A stretch of DNA of 40,973 nt, taken from contig JAVEQI010000032.1 in assembly GCA_034007745.1 (NCBI GenBank), forward strand, positions 1-40,973, written 5' to 3'. The position numbers were made by a program, and so were the translations under genes. The DNA comes from Desulforapulum sp034007745. Its GTDB lineage: Bacteria; Desulfobacterota; Desulfobacteria; Desulfobacterales; Desulfobacteraceae. The notes under the pieces are model-generated. The model saw nothing but the letters and a program-made list of their open reading frames with translations. It searched no databases and was not told the origin of the DNA. This document shows positions 15,479 to 24,231 of this stretch, piece by piece. Each line of letters opens with the position of its first letter. Within the stretch, counting starts at the first letter, position 1.

Positions 15479-17293
15479 CTACCCACTGTCTATAGCCTCC
15501 TTCACAGCCAGAGCAGCAGCCAAATTCATCCCCGGAAGAGCAGCTAGCTCTTCAGCAGTTGCAAGACGCATGCGGGTTATGCCCTTGTAGGTGGTCATGA
15601 GAACCTGTTTTCGTTTCTTGCCAATACCTGGAACCGCATCAAGAACCGACATCCCGGCTCTTTTTGACCTGCGTTTGCGCTGGAAGGTGATGGCAAACCT
15701 GTGGGCCTCGTCCCTGACGCGCTGGACAAGGTAGAGGGCCTTGACCGCACCCCGGGTGTTGACCGGGTTTGCCCTGCCTGGAAGATAGATCTTATCAGCC
15801 TCCTCCCCAAGTTTTACATCCCGTTCAGCAATAGCCGCTACCTGGAAATGACCCTCAAGGCCAAGATTTTTTAACACGGCCATTGCCATGGATAGCTGCC
15901 CCTTTCCTCCGTCCACCACCAGAAGATCGGGCAGAGGGGCATCTGTGTTGGAGAGCCTCCGGGTCAGCACCTCGGTCATGCAGGCGTAATCGTCGTTTTC
16001 CTTTGCATCCCTTATGATGAACTTGCGGTACTCATCCCTGCAGGCAAGGCCGTCCACAAAAACCACCATGGAGGATACCGGATCTGTACCCGCCATGTTG
16101 GAGTTGTCAAAACATTCGATTCTCCTGGGATACACCGGCATATTAAGGATCTGCTGGAGGGATATCAAGGTGTTATGGACCTCGTTCTCGGCCGAGAGAA
16201 TCTTTTCAAGCTCCTTTTGTGCGTTCACAAGGGCCATTTCAACCAGACGGCGCTTCTCCCCCCGTTCGGGAACCACCAGAGCAATACGCTTTCCCCGTTT
16301 TTCCATCAGAAGATCCTGAACGAGACTGTGATTTTCAATAGTCTGTTCGACCAGGATCTGGCCGGGAATTAACAGGCCCTTTTCGTAATACTGGCGGACA
16401 AAGGCGTCCAGGATTTCAGGAGCGCCGCTCAAACCCGTATCAAACGGATAGTTCCGGGAGCCCACGAGGTTGCCAGACCGTACAAAGAGGATGGTTACAA
16501 CCGCCCGTTCTCCATCTATTGCACAGGCAATCACATCCCGGTCGGTCCTGTCAGTCGAGACAACCACCTGGCGCTCCAGGGTCTTTTCAATGGCAAGTAT
16601 GGTGTCCCTGACCTGGGCGGCCCGTTCAAAGTTTTCGAGCTCTGCCTGGTCGTGCATCTCCTGCTTCAACCGGTTGATCAGATCCGGTGCCCTGCCCTTT
16701 AAGAACAGGATCACGTCTGCGACAACCCGGGCATACTCTTCCTTTGAAACCAGGCTGCAGCAGGCCCCCAGACAGGCGTTGATCTGAAAGTTAAGGCAGG
16801 GCCTAGTGCGGTTGGCAAACTGGACATTCTTGCACTTTCTGAGCCTGAAGATCTTGTTCACCTGCTTCAAAGTGCTTCTTACACTCTGGACCGACGAGTA
16901 TGGGCCAAAGTAAACGGCATTGTCGTCCCCGATTTTCCTCACCACCTCCAGGGCCGGAAAGGGCTGGGTCGTATCGATCCTCAGGCAGGGATAGTTCTTG
17001 CCATCCTTGAGGATCACGTTGTAGCGGGGGTTGTGCTTCTTGATCAGTGTAGATTCGAGGATCAAAGCCTCGTGCTCGGTGGAGGTGACAATGACATCAA
17101 AATCGGCCACCTTTTTAATCAGCATTCCGGTCTTCATGTCATGGCCCGTCTCCCTCGCAAAATAGGAGCCGAGCCGTTTTTTCAGGTTCATTGCCTTGCC
17201 CACATAAATAATTCTACCCTTGCTGTCCTTCATCAGATAGACACCCGGGTCGTGGGGGGCTGACCTATACCGTTCAATCACAAATTCATTCAT
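15479..17293 (-). CDS. uvrC: Excinuclease ABC subunit C
   Basis: A 604-residue UvrC with the full domain order: GIY-YIG 3'-incision nuclease (GVYLMKDSKGRIIYVGKAM), a cysteine-containing linker (CLNFQINACLGAC), a UVR helix for UvrB contact near residues 205-240 (ELENFERAAQVRD), the RNase-H-like 5'-incision domain (IECFDNSNMAGTDPVSSMV), and C-terminal helix-hairpin-helix repeats (LDAVPGIGKKRKQVLM and LPGMNLAAALAV). It makes both cuts in nucleotide excision repair. It lies downstream of uvrB on the same strand. The stop lies within a G-rich repeat (AGT GGG TAG). Confidence 0.96.
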   Translation of the reverse strand: MNEFVIERYRSAPHDPGVYLMKDSKGRIIYVGKAMNLKKRLGSYFARETGHDMKTGMLIKKVADFDVIVTSTEHEALILESTLIKKHNPRYNVILKDGKNYPCLRIDTTQPFPALEVVRKIGDDNAVYFGPYSSVQSVRSTLKQVNKIFRLRKCKNVQFANRTRPCLNFQINACLGACCSLVSKEEYARVVADVILFLKGRAPDLINRLKQEMHDQAELENFERAAQVRDTILAIEKTLERQVVVSTDRTDRDVIACAIDGERAVVTILFVRSGNLVGSRNYPFDTGLSGAPEILDAFVRQYYEKGLLIPGQILVEQTIENHSLVQDLLMEKRGKRIALVVPERGEKRRLVEMALVNAQKELEKILSAENEVHNTLISLQQILNMPVYPRRIECFDNSNMAGTDPVSSMVVFVDGLACRDEYRKFIIRDAKENDDYACMTEVLTRRLSNTDAPLPDLLVVDGGKGQLSMAMAVLKNLGLEGHFQVAAIAERDVKLGEEADKIYLPGRANPVNTRGAVKALYLVQRVRDEAHRFAITFQRKRRSKRAGMSVLDAVPGIGKKRKQVLMTTYKGITRMRLATAEELAALPGMNLAAALAVKEAIDSG

Positions 17294-17324
17294 TGATCAG
17301 GGTACTGCATCCTTTGATTTAAAC

Positions 17325-17440
17325 GAGAGCTATTAGCCATTCGCTGTTAGCAGATAGTAGTAGGTTGGGTTGAGGAACGAAACCCAACAATTGTAAGTAT
17401 TCTATTTCGCTAAATGCTAATAGCTAACAGCTAAAAGCTG
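17325..17440. repeat. Repeats between uvrB and uvrC
   Basis: Contains GCTAATAGCTAACAGC-type units at both ends and, at 17364-17388, an 8-bp hairpin (GTTGGGTT with AACCCAAC). The hairpin with its loop, GAGGAACGA, is a motif I recall from intergenic DNA of many unrelated bacteria. The repeats separate uvrB and uvrC by about 160 nt. Confidence 0.75.
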
Positions 17441-17454
17441 TTTCATATACAAAC

Positions 17455-19446
17455 CTACATTTCCAGGATTTTGGACAACTCCCTGATCCTGTCCCTGAGA
17501 CTTGCGGCTGTTTCAAATTCCATCCTTTTTGCCGCTTTTTTCATCTCCTTCTTGAGGTTTTCGATGATCTCGGCAAGGTTTTCCGTGTCAGGATCATAGG
17601 TGATTGCCGACTCGTTCACCCCCGAAGAAAGTCCGGTGATATCCTTTTCCATGGTGTAGTCAAACATCTTGATCTCTTTTATTATGGTCGTCGGCACGAT
17701 GTTGTTGTCAAGGTTGTACTTCTTCTGGATCAACCGGCGCCGATCCGTCTCATCCATGGCCTTTTTCATGGAGGGGGTTATCCTGTCGGCATACATGATC
17801 ACCCGGCCGAAGGCGTTGCGGGCGGCCCGTCCAAAGGTCTGAACCAGGGATCTAAAGGATCGCAGGAACCCCTCCTTGTCGGCATCCAGAATGGCCACAA
17901 GGGTTACCTCGGGGATATCGAGCCCCTCCCTCAGAAGGTTGATGCCGATGAGGACATCAAACAACCCCTTTCTCAAATCCTGGATAATGTCGATACGTTC
18001 CACCGTGCCGATATCCGAGTGAAGGTACTTGACCTTGATTCCGAAATCGGAAAAATAGTCGGTCAGATCCTCGGCCATGCGCTTAGTCAGGGTGGTCACA
18101 AGGACCCGTTCTCCAGCCTCCACCCTCTTAACTATCTCCTCGTAAAGGTCGTCCACCTGGGTTGTGGCCTTGCGTATCTCAATGGCCGGATCGAGCAGCC
18201 CGGTGGGACGTACGATCTGCTCGGCAACCCTGTCGCCTGCCAATGTAAGCTCATAATCGGCAGGTGTGGCCGATACATATATGGCCAGGGGAATTTTAGC
18301 CTTGAACTCGTCAAACTTCAGCGGCCGGTTATCAAGGGCCGACGGCAATCGAAACCCATGCTGCACAAGGTTTTCCTTCCTGGACCGGTCGGCCTTGTAC
18401 ATGGCCCCCACCTGGGAAACCGAGATGTGGCTCTCGTCAAAGAAGCAGATGAAATCATCGGGAAAATAGTCGATCAGGGTCGGGGGTGGCTCCCCCTGTT
18501 TTCGGCCTGTGAGATGGCGGGAGTAATTTTCTATTCCGTTGCAATAGCCGATCTCGTTGATCATCTCAAGGTCATACTGGGTTCTCTCCTCGATGCGCTG
18601 GGCCTCGATAAGCTTGTTCGCATCCCTGAAGAAATCGACCCTAAACTTCAGCTCTTCCTTGATAGTCTCCACTGCCTTGCGTCTTGTCTGACTCAGGGTA
18701 ACATAGTGGGAGGCCGGGAAAACGGCCGTGCCCTTCAGCCGGTTAAGGACTTCCCCCTTGAGGGGGTCTACCTCGAAAACCCCCTCGATGGTGTCGCCGA
18801 AAAAATCGATCCTAAGGGCCTTGTCCTCCTCATAGGCGGGAAAGACCTCGACCCTGTCTCCCCTGACCCTGAAGGTCCCCCTGTGAAAATCCACGTCATT
18901 TCGCTGGTACTGGATGTTGACAAGCTCGGCAAGAAGTTTGTCCCTGGGTTTTTCCATATCCTCGGCAACCTCGACCCGCAGGGCCAGGTAATCCTCTGGA
19001 GCTCCAAGTCCGTAAATGCAGGAAACGCTTGCCACTACGATCACGTCATCCCTCGCCAGTACAGACCGGGTGGCTGAATGGCGCATCTTGTCGATCATCT
19101 CGTTGATCGACGAGTCCTTCTGGATATAGGTGTCGCTGGTGGGGATATAGGCTTCGGGCTGGTAATAGTCGTAGTAGCTGACAAAATACTCAACAGCATT
19201 TTCCGGGAAAAGAGTCCTGAACTCGTTGTAAAGCTGGGCAGCCAGGGTCTTGTTGGGTGCTATCACAAGGGCGGGCTTACCCGTTCTTGCAATTATGTTG
19301 GCCATGGTAAAGGTCTTGCCCGAACCCGTCACACCGAGGAGCACCTGGTGGTTTTCCCCCTGCATAACACCCCTTGAAAGACGATCAATGGCTGCGGGCT
19401 GATCACCTGTGGGCTGGAATGGAGATTTTATCTTAAATTGAGTCAT
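17455..19446 (-). CDS. uvrB: Excinuclease ABC subunit B
   Basis: A 663-residue UvrB from ATG 19446 (a GTG at 19455 would add three residues; neither has a clear ribosome site). Walker A is GVTGSGKTFTMAN, the damage-verifying beta-hairpin is SYYDYYQPEAYIP, and Walker B is FFDESHIS. Motifs V and VI are INLLREGLDIPEV and FGRAARNAFGRV. The C-terminal UVR helix (EFETAASLRDRIRELSK type) docks UvrC. Full length for the family. It is divergent from glnS across about 200 nt. Confidence 0.96.
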   Translation of the reverse strand: MTQFKIKSPFQPTGDQPAAIDRLSRGVMQGENHQVLLGVTGSGKTFTMANIIARTGKPALVIAPNKTLAAQLYNEFRTLFPENAVEYFVSYYDYYQPEAYIPTSDTYIQKDSSINEMIDKMRHSATRSVLARDDVIVVASVSCIYGLGAPEDYLALRVEVAEDMEKPRDKLLAELVNIQYQRNDVDFHRGTFRVRGDRVEVFPAYEEDKALRIDFFGDTIEGVFEVDPLKGEVLNRLKGTAVFPASHYVTLSQTRRKAVETIKEELKFRVDFFRDANKLIEAQRIEERTQYDLEMINEIGYCNGIENYSRHLTGRKQGEPPPTLIDYFPDDFICFFDESHISVSQVGAMYKADRSRKENLVQHGFRLPSALDNRPLKFDEFKAKIPLAIYVSATPADYELTLAGDRVAEQIVRPTGLLDPAIEIRKATTQVDDLYEEIVKRVEAGERVLVTTLTKRMAEDLTDYFSDFGIKVKYLHSDIGTVERIDIIQDLRKGLFDVLIGINLLREGLDIPEVTLVAILDADKEGFLRSFRSLVQTFGRAARNAFGRVIMYADRITPSMKKAMDETDRRRLIQKKYNLDNNIVPTTIIKEIKMFDYTMEKDITGLSSGVNESAITYDPDTENLAEIIENLKKEMKKAAKRMEFETAASLRDRIRELSKILEM

Positions 19447-19554
19447 GGGAGTCACTTATATCAAAATTGCTGATATTTGCCATTATTACTTTTGCAACCG
19501 CCTGGATTATGGTAAAGCATAAGCTTTAAAAACCATAAAACTACCAATTAATAT

Positions 19555-19645
19555 AACCGGCACGGCCGGAGCGAGAGAGGCATCCGGCCACAACGAATAT
19601 TGAAACACCGCCAATAACAACGCTTCGGCGGGAGTTTCTTATAAA
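19555..19645 (+). repeat. Two-hairpin dispersed element, copy 1
   Basis: GGCCGGA pairs with TCCGGCC, and a second stem (AAAC-CC-GCC with GGC-GG-GTTT) follows. About 70% of positions match the copy at 40873-40965, and the second hairpin has a third, changed copy at 21550-21591. It ends about 17 nt before the glnS frame, so it lies in the glnS leader. Confidence 0.7.
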
Positions 19646-19676
19646 AAGAGGCTGAAAAAGAGTGAAAGAAAATTCA

Positions 19677-21347
19677 ATGGAAAACCAGAGCACAACCGGG
19701 CATTTCATAAAAACCATCATCGAAAAAGACATGAAAAGCGGCAAGTTTGGCGGTCGAGTGGGAACCCGGTTTCCCCCTGAGCCCAACGGGTATCTTCACC
19801 TCGGCCATGCAAAATCCATCTGCCTGAATTTCGGCATGGCCCGGGAATACAACGGGACCTGCAACCTGAGATTTGATGACACCAATCCAGCCAAGAAATA
19901 CCAGCGGTACATTGACGCAATCATCGAGGATGTCAGGTGGCTCGGGTTTGACTGGGGCGATACCATCCATTACGCCTCAGATTATTTTGAAAAGCTGTAC
20001 AACTTTGCCGTGGATCTGATCAAGGCGGGCAACGCCTTTGTGTGCGACCTCTCCTTTGACCAGATGAGGGAATATCGAGGCACCCTAACCCAGCCCGGCA
20101 GGGACAGCCCCCATCGAAACCGGACAGTCGAAGAAAACCTTGACCTGTTCAGCAGAATGAGAAACGGTGAATTTGACGAGGGCAGCTGCTGCCTCAGGGC
20201 AAAGATAGACATGAGCTCCCCCAACATCATCCTCAGGGATCCTGTGATCTACAGGATCAAGAAGATAGGCCACCCGAGGACGGGGGATACCTGGTGCATC
20301 TATCCCATGTACGATTTTACCCACTGCATCTCGGATTCCCTGGAAAACATCACCCATTCTTTGTGCACCCTGGAATTCCAGGACAACCGCGCCCTTTACG
20401 ACTGGACTCTGGACCACCTTGACGTGCCCTGCCATCCCCAGCAGATCGAGTTTGCAAGGATGAATCTGGATTACACCATCATGAGCAAGAGAAAGCTCCA
20501 GATACTCGTTGACAATCACCATGTTGAAGGGTGGGACGATCCAAGGCTTCCCACCCTTGCCGGCATTCGAAGAAGGGGCTATACCCCGGAGGCTATCCGA
20601 AACTTTTGCGCCACCATCGGAGTCAGTAAAAAGGAGAGCCGCATCGACATGGGGCTGTTGGAAAACGTACTCAGGGAGGATTTAAACCAGAGGGCTCCAA
20701 GGGTCATGGGCGTGATCAACCCCTTGAGGGTTATCATTGAAAACTGGCCCGGGGAAACCGTCGAGGAACTCGATGCCGCAAACCACCCCCAGCGCCCTGA
20801 AATGGGCAGCCGAAAGGTTACCTTTGGCCGGGAGATCTTTATCGAGCAGGAGGACTTCATGGAAGATCCGCCTAAAAAGTTTTTCCGCCTGGGACCTGGC
20901 CGGGAGGTGAGGCTCAGATACGCCTATTTCATCACCTGCAGGGAGGTGGTCAAAGACGAGTCAGGCAAAATCTCCCACCTCGTCTGCACCTATGACCCAG
21001 AAACCCGGGGCGGTGATGCCCCTGATGGTAGAAAGGTCAAGGGAACCCTTCACTGGGTCTCGGCCCGGGGGTCGGTTCCGGCCAGGGTCCGCCTCTACGA
21101 CCGTCTCTTCTCAACCCAGGACCCCGAAGCAAAAGGCGAGGAGTTCATCGACAACCTCAATCCCGACTCTCTGGTCTGCCTGGACGATGCCAGGGTGGAA
21201 ACAAACGCTGCCGCAACAGAGCCCGGCACCGTCGTTCAATTTGAACGGCTGGGTTATTTCTGCCTAGATGCAAAGGATTCCACCCCTGAGCTACCGGTCT
21301 TCAACAGAACCGTCACTCTTCGCGACACCTGGGCCAAGAAAAGGTAA
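19677..21347 (+). CDS. glnS: Glutaminyl-tRNA synthetase
   Basis: A class I synthetase of 556 residues from ATG 19677 (GTG 19662 would add five). The N-terminus GTRFPPEPNGYLHLGHAKSI contains the HIGH motif (HLGH) and is diagnostic for GlnRS rather than GltX; the KMSKS counterpart is IMSKRKL. The full C-terminal anticodon beta-barrel is present. Many deltaproteobacteria make Gln-tRNA by transamidation, so a dedicated GlnRS is noteworthy but not unusual. No strong ribosome site is visible. A 181-bp inverted repeat begins 13 nt past the stop. Confidence 0.95.
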   Translation: MENQSTTGHFIKTIIEKDMKSGKFGGRVGTRFPPEPNGYLHLGHAKSICLNFGMAREYNGTCNLRFDDTNPAKKYQRYIDAIIEDVRWLGFDWGDTIHYASDYFEKLYNFAVDLIKAGNAFVCDLSFDQMREYRGTLTQPGRDSPHRNRTVEENLDLFSRMRNGEFDEGSCCLRAKIDMSSPNIILRDPVIYRIKKIGHPRTGDTWCIYPMYDFTHCISDSLENITHSLCTLEFQDNRALYDWTLDHLDVPCHPQQIEFARMNLDYTIMSKRKLQILVDNHHVEGWDDPRLPTLAGIRRRGYTPEAIRNFCATIGVSKKESRIDMGLLENVLREDLNQRAPRVMGVINPLRVIIENWPGETVEELDAANHPQRPEMGSRKVTFGREIFIEQEDFMEDPPKKFFRLGPGREVRLRYAYFITCREVVKDESGKISHLVCTYDPETRGGDAPDGRKVKGTLHWVSARGSVPARVRLYDRLFSTQDPEAKGEEFIDNLNPDSLVCLDDARVETNAAATEPGTVVQFERLGYFCLDAKDSTPELPVFNRTVTLRDTWAKKR

Positions 21348-21359
21348 TGGTGTCATTCC

Positions 21360-21540
21360 GCCCCCTTTGACAGCCCTGCCCGGAACGGTAAACGTCGGGG
21401 GAATTTTTATCCTTCCTGCCTAAAGCCCAGGAACTGCGGGCTAAAGTCCTCAAACAGCCTGGGCTTCTTAACGCCAGGAAGGACAAAAATTCTAACCCCC
21501 TTTGGTTTACAATGTTCCGGCCAGGGCCGCCAAAGGGGGC
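21360..21540. repeat. 181-bp imperfect inverted repeat
   Basis: Outer ends GCCCCCTTTG (21360-21369) and CAAAGGGGGC (21531-21540) are exact complements. Further matched blocks step inwards (CCGGAAC/GTTCCGG, TAAAC/GTTTA, TCCTTCCTG/CAGGAAGGA) to a perfect GCCCAGG/CCTGGGC pair near the centre. The whole can fold as one long cruciform or hairpin. It has no reading frame and looks like a non-autonomous palindromic element. Confidence 0.85.
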
Positions 21541-21549
21541 TCTAAAATC

Positions 21550-21616
21550 GAGGCTCTCACAGTAATGTTTCGGTGGGAGTTTCATCTAAAATCCACATGT
21601 CCTGGCGGATACAACA
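21550..21616. repeat. Composite copy of the dispersed element
   Basis: Bases 21550-21591 match the second hairpin of the 19555 element, with a changed but still paired stem (CTC-t-CAC with GTG-g-GAG). They join directly to an inverted copy of the TTGTGTCC element (21588-21616). This joins two modules that are elsewhere seen apart. Confidence 0.65.
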
Positions 21617-21676
21617 AACGCTGACACTCGATTTAAGACTGAACTTTGTCTCTTGTTTCAAGCTTCTTGTTTCTTG

Positions 21677-23113
21677 TCAACCGATCTTCCAGGTGGTTCC
21701 TTCAGGGCCGTCCTCAAGGATGACGTTCATTGCATCCAGCTGGGTACGGATCTCATCGGCCCTGGCAAAATTTTTGGTTTTTCTTGCTTCAACTCTTTCC
21801 TTGATCAAACCCTCGATGAGGTCCCCGTCCAGCTCCTTATCTGCAAGGCCTGACTCCTTCTTGGCTCTGAAGTAGTCAGCCGGTTTGTGGGTCAGGATTC
21901 CCATAATAGCCCCCATGCGCTTGAGGTCAGAGCAGAGGGTGGATACCTGGGTCAGGATCTCGGGGGTTAAAGTTTCTTCGTGGAGATCGAGAAGCCGGTT
22001 TCCGCTCTTGACCGTGTCAAACAGGGTTGCCATGGCCCTGGCCGTGTTAAAATCATCATCCATGGCCTCTTCAAAGTCTGCCCATTCCCTGCCTGGATCA
22101 TTTCCGTTGACCACTCTGGCTCCTGCACCCTCTGCCCGCTCAAGAAAGGCGTAGAGCCTGTCAAGTCCCGAAATAACCTCATCCATGGAGGTGTCGTTGT
22201 AATCTATGGGGCTTCTATAGTGTTTGGACAGAAGAAACATGCGGATCACCTCGGGATGGTAATCCTCCAGCACATCCTTGATCATGACGAAATTGCCAAG
22301 GGATTTAGACATCTTCTCGTTATCTATGTCCACAAAGCCGTTATGAATCCAGTACTGAACAAAATTCTTGCCAAAGGCCGCCTCTGACTGGGCAATCTCG
22401 TTCTCGTGGTGGGGAAAGATGAGGTCTTTTCCGCCGCCATGGATGTCAAAACTCTCTCCAAGATATTTGTGGCTCATGGCCGAGCACTCGATATGCCAGC
22501 CGGGCCTGCCGTCCCCCCAGGGGCTGGGCCAGGAGGGCTCACCCGATTTTGCCGGTTTCCACAGGGTGAAATCCTTTGGATCACGTTTTTTACTGTCTAC
22601 GGCAATCCTGGAACCTGGAATCATGTCGTCGGGGTTTCTGCCCGACAGCTTGCCGTATTCACCGTAGGACTGGATGGAAAAAAAAACATCGCTGCCCTCC
22701 ACATGGTAGGCCTTGCCCTTTTCGATGAGCAGCTGGATGAATTCGATGATTTCTTTTATATGTTCAGTCGCCTTGGGTTCAATGGTTGGCCTGAGCACGT
22801 TAAGGGCGTCCATCTCATTGTGAAATTCGTCGATGTAGCGCTCACTGATTTCCTTTGGCTGCTTGCCAAGCTCGTTGGCACGCTTGATGATCTTGTCATC
22901 CACGTCCGTAAAATTTCTGACGTAGCAGACATCGTATCCCGAGTGCTGGAGCCACCGGAAGATCACATCAAAGACCACAACCGAACGGGCATGGCCGATG
23001 TGGCTTGTATCGTAGACGGTGGGACCGCATACGTACATTTTCACCTTGTTAGCCTCCAGGGGGACGAAGGTCTCTTTGTTTTTTTTCTGTGTATTGTAAA
23101 TGCGTAAGCTCAT
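21677..23113 (-). CDS. cysS: Cysteinyl-tRNA synthetase
   Basis: A 478-residue class I synthetase. It has zinc and substrate residue Cys29 in MYVCGPTVYD, HIGH as HIGHAR (His38 on), the second zinc region IECSAMSHKYLG, HGGGKDLIFPHHENE, and KMSKSLGN. I set the start at ATG 23113 (MSLRIYNT), with AGGA-type ribosome sites upstream; 15 further residues in frame upstream lack family similarity. It charges tRNA-Cys. The gene follows ispF by about 55 nt on the same strand, a pairing common in bacteria. Confidence 0.96.
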   Translation of the reverse strand: MSLRIYNTQKKNKETFVPLEANKVKMYVCGPTVYDTSHIGHARSVVVFDVIFRWLQHSGYDVCYVRNFTDVDDKIIKRANELGKQPKEISERYIDEFHNEMDALNVLRPTIEPKATEHIKEIIEFIQLLIEKGKAYHVEGSDVFFSIQSYGEYGKLSGRNPDDMIPGSRIAVDSKKRDPKDFTLWKPAKSGEPSWPSPWGDGRPGWHIECSAMSHKYLGESFDIHGGGKDLIFPHHENEIAQSEAAFGKNFVQYWIHNGFVDIDNEKMSKSLGNFVMIKDVLEDYHPEVIRMFLLSKHYRSPIDYNDTSMDEVISGLDRLYAFLERAEGAGARVVNGNDPGREWADFEEAMDDDFNTARAMATLFDTVKSGNRLLDLHEETLTPEILTQVSTLCSDLKRMGAIMGILTHKPADYFRAKKESGLADKELDGDLIEGLIKERVEARKTKNFARADEIRTQLDAMNVILEDGPEGTTWKIG

Positions 23114-23168
23114 ATTATTTCCTGATCTCCTAGGGTTTAAAAACAAACCTTCAGACAATATTACCTGT

Positions 23169-23654
23169 CTATCTATCGACTTCCAGGTTCCTTATTAAAA
23201 CAACGGTGTGGGCCCCAATGCCCTCACCCCTTCCAGCAAACCCAAGCCCTTCGGTTGTGGTTGCCTTGATATTAATCTGGCTCTGGGCCACACCAAGCCT
23301 TTCTGCGATATTTTTTTCCATGGCCGACCTGTGGGGGGCGAGCCTTGGACGCTCGGCAAACACCGTACAGTCAACATTTTCAATGGCATACCCCCGATTC
23401 TCAATGAGTTCCCTGCAGCGCTCAAGTAGAACAAGACTTGATATGCCTTTAAATTCAGGATCTGAATCCGGAAAATGAAGCCCTATATCACCCAGGCCTG
23501 CGGCACCAAGCAAGGCGTCACACACCGAGTGAACCAGCACATCGGCGTCTGAATGGCCGAGAAGACCCTTTTCGAAATCAACGGTCACCCCGCCAAGAAT
23601 TAAATCCCTGCCCTTGATCAGCCTGTGTACATCATAACCTGAGCCTATTCTCAC
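23169..23654 (-). CDS. ispF: 2-C-methyl-D-erythritol 2,4-cyclodiphosphate synthase
   Basis: A 161-residue IspF starting at GTG 23654 (RIGSGYDVHRL) behind GGGAGG. Zinc ligands Asp8, His10 and His34 are in GYDVH and LLGHSDADV; FPDSDPEFKG and IKATTTEGLGF complete the active site. It converts CDP-ME-2-phosphate to the cyclodiphosphate in the MEP isoprenoid pathway. A 12-residue upstream extension is not supported. IspF and IspD are often adjacent or fused; no ispD is in the window. Confidence 0.96.
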   Translation of the reverse strand: MRIGSGYDVHRLIKGRDLILGGVTVDFEKGLLGHSDADVLVHSVCDALLGAAGLGDIGLHFPDSDPEFKGISSLVLLERCRELIENRGYAIENVDCTVFAERPRLAPHRSAMEKNIAERLGVAQSQINIKATTTEGLGFAGRGEGIGAHTVVLIRNLEVDR

Positions 23655-24231
23655 CTGTCCTCCCAATATAAACACCAGGGGAAACTCCACCCCTTTTTAT
23701 ATGAAATTACCGTCAAAACATCGTTGTGCGAGTCTCGACTTTAGCGCCCTCTTTGGTTTCCCTGACCGTAACATTCAAAACCAAAGATGAAAAAAATTTA
23801 AATAAAGTCAAAATGAACTCCGACGTTTTGCGTTCTGGTCAGGAGAATCCAAGGGGACGGGATGACACTAACTCCCGCTCTGCACCATCGTGTTTCTCTC
23901 TTAGTTGTCTCCGCCAGCTGTCAGGGCTGTCAGGGCTTGTGGATTATAGACTGTTTTGACCAAAAACCACAAGAAATACCTGCATTCCTTAGCAGACGGG
24001 GTAGCAAAAGCCCCTGACCATCGAATTTTCAAGCAAAGCAGCTGTCGTTTTTAGTCCCTTGCCTGTAGGTTATAGAAAATTAGGCATTTTTAGACCATAA
24101 ACAGATACAATCACCTGTCTTACATAAACGTTAATTCAAATAAAATGGACAAACTTAACCTAACAGTATAAGAAAGCAGCAACAAAAGGCAAGATTAATG
24201 CATAAAAACAAACTGCATCAGGAGGGTATCG
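23655..24231. other. Intergenic region without a gene
   Basis: About 575 nt with no convincing frame. A 9-bp hairpin (CTTTGGTTT 23751-23759 with AAACCAAAG 23778-23786) and a short tandem GCTGTCAGG repeat near 23920 are the only structures. The downstream 200 nt is AT-rich and probably holds the promoter of the methyltransferase gene. Confidence 0.5.

Noticed and set aside
18019..19077. 352-codon plus-strand frame
   Set aside because: Exactly antisense to uvrB, whose motifs are intact; no ribosome site or domain.
22406..23107. 233-codon plus-strand frame
   Set aside because: Antisense to cysS, which is complete.
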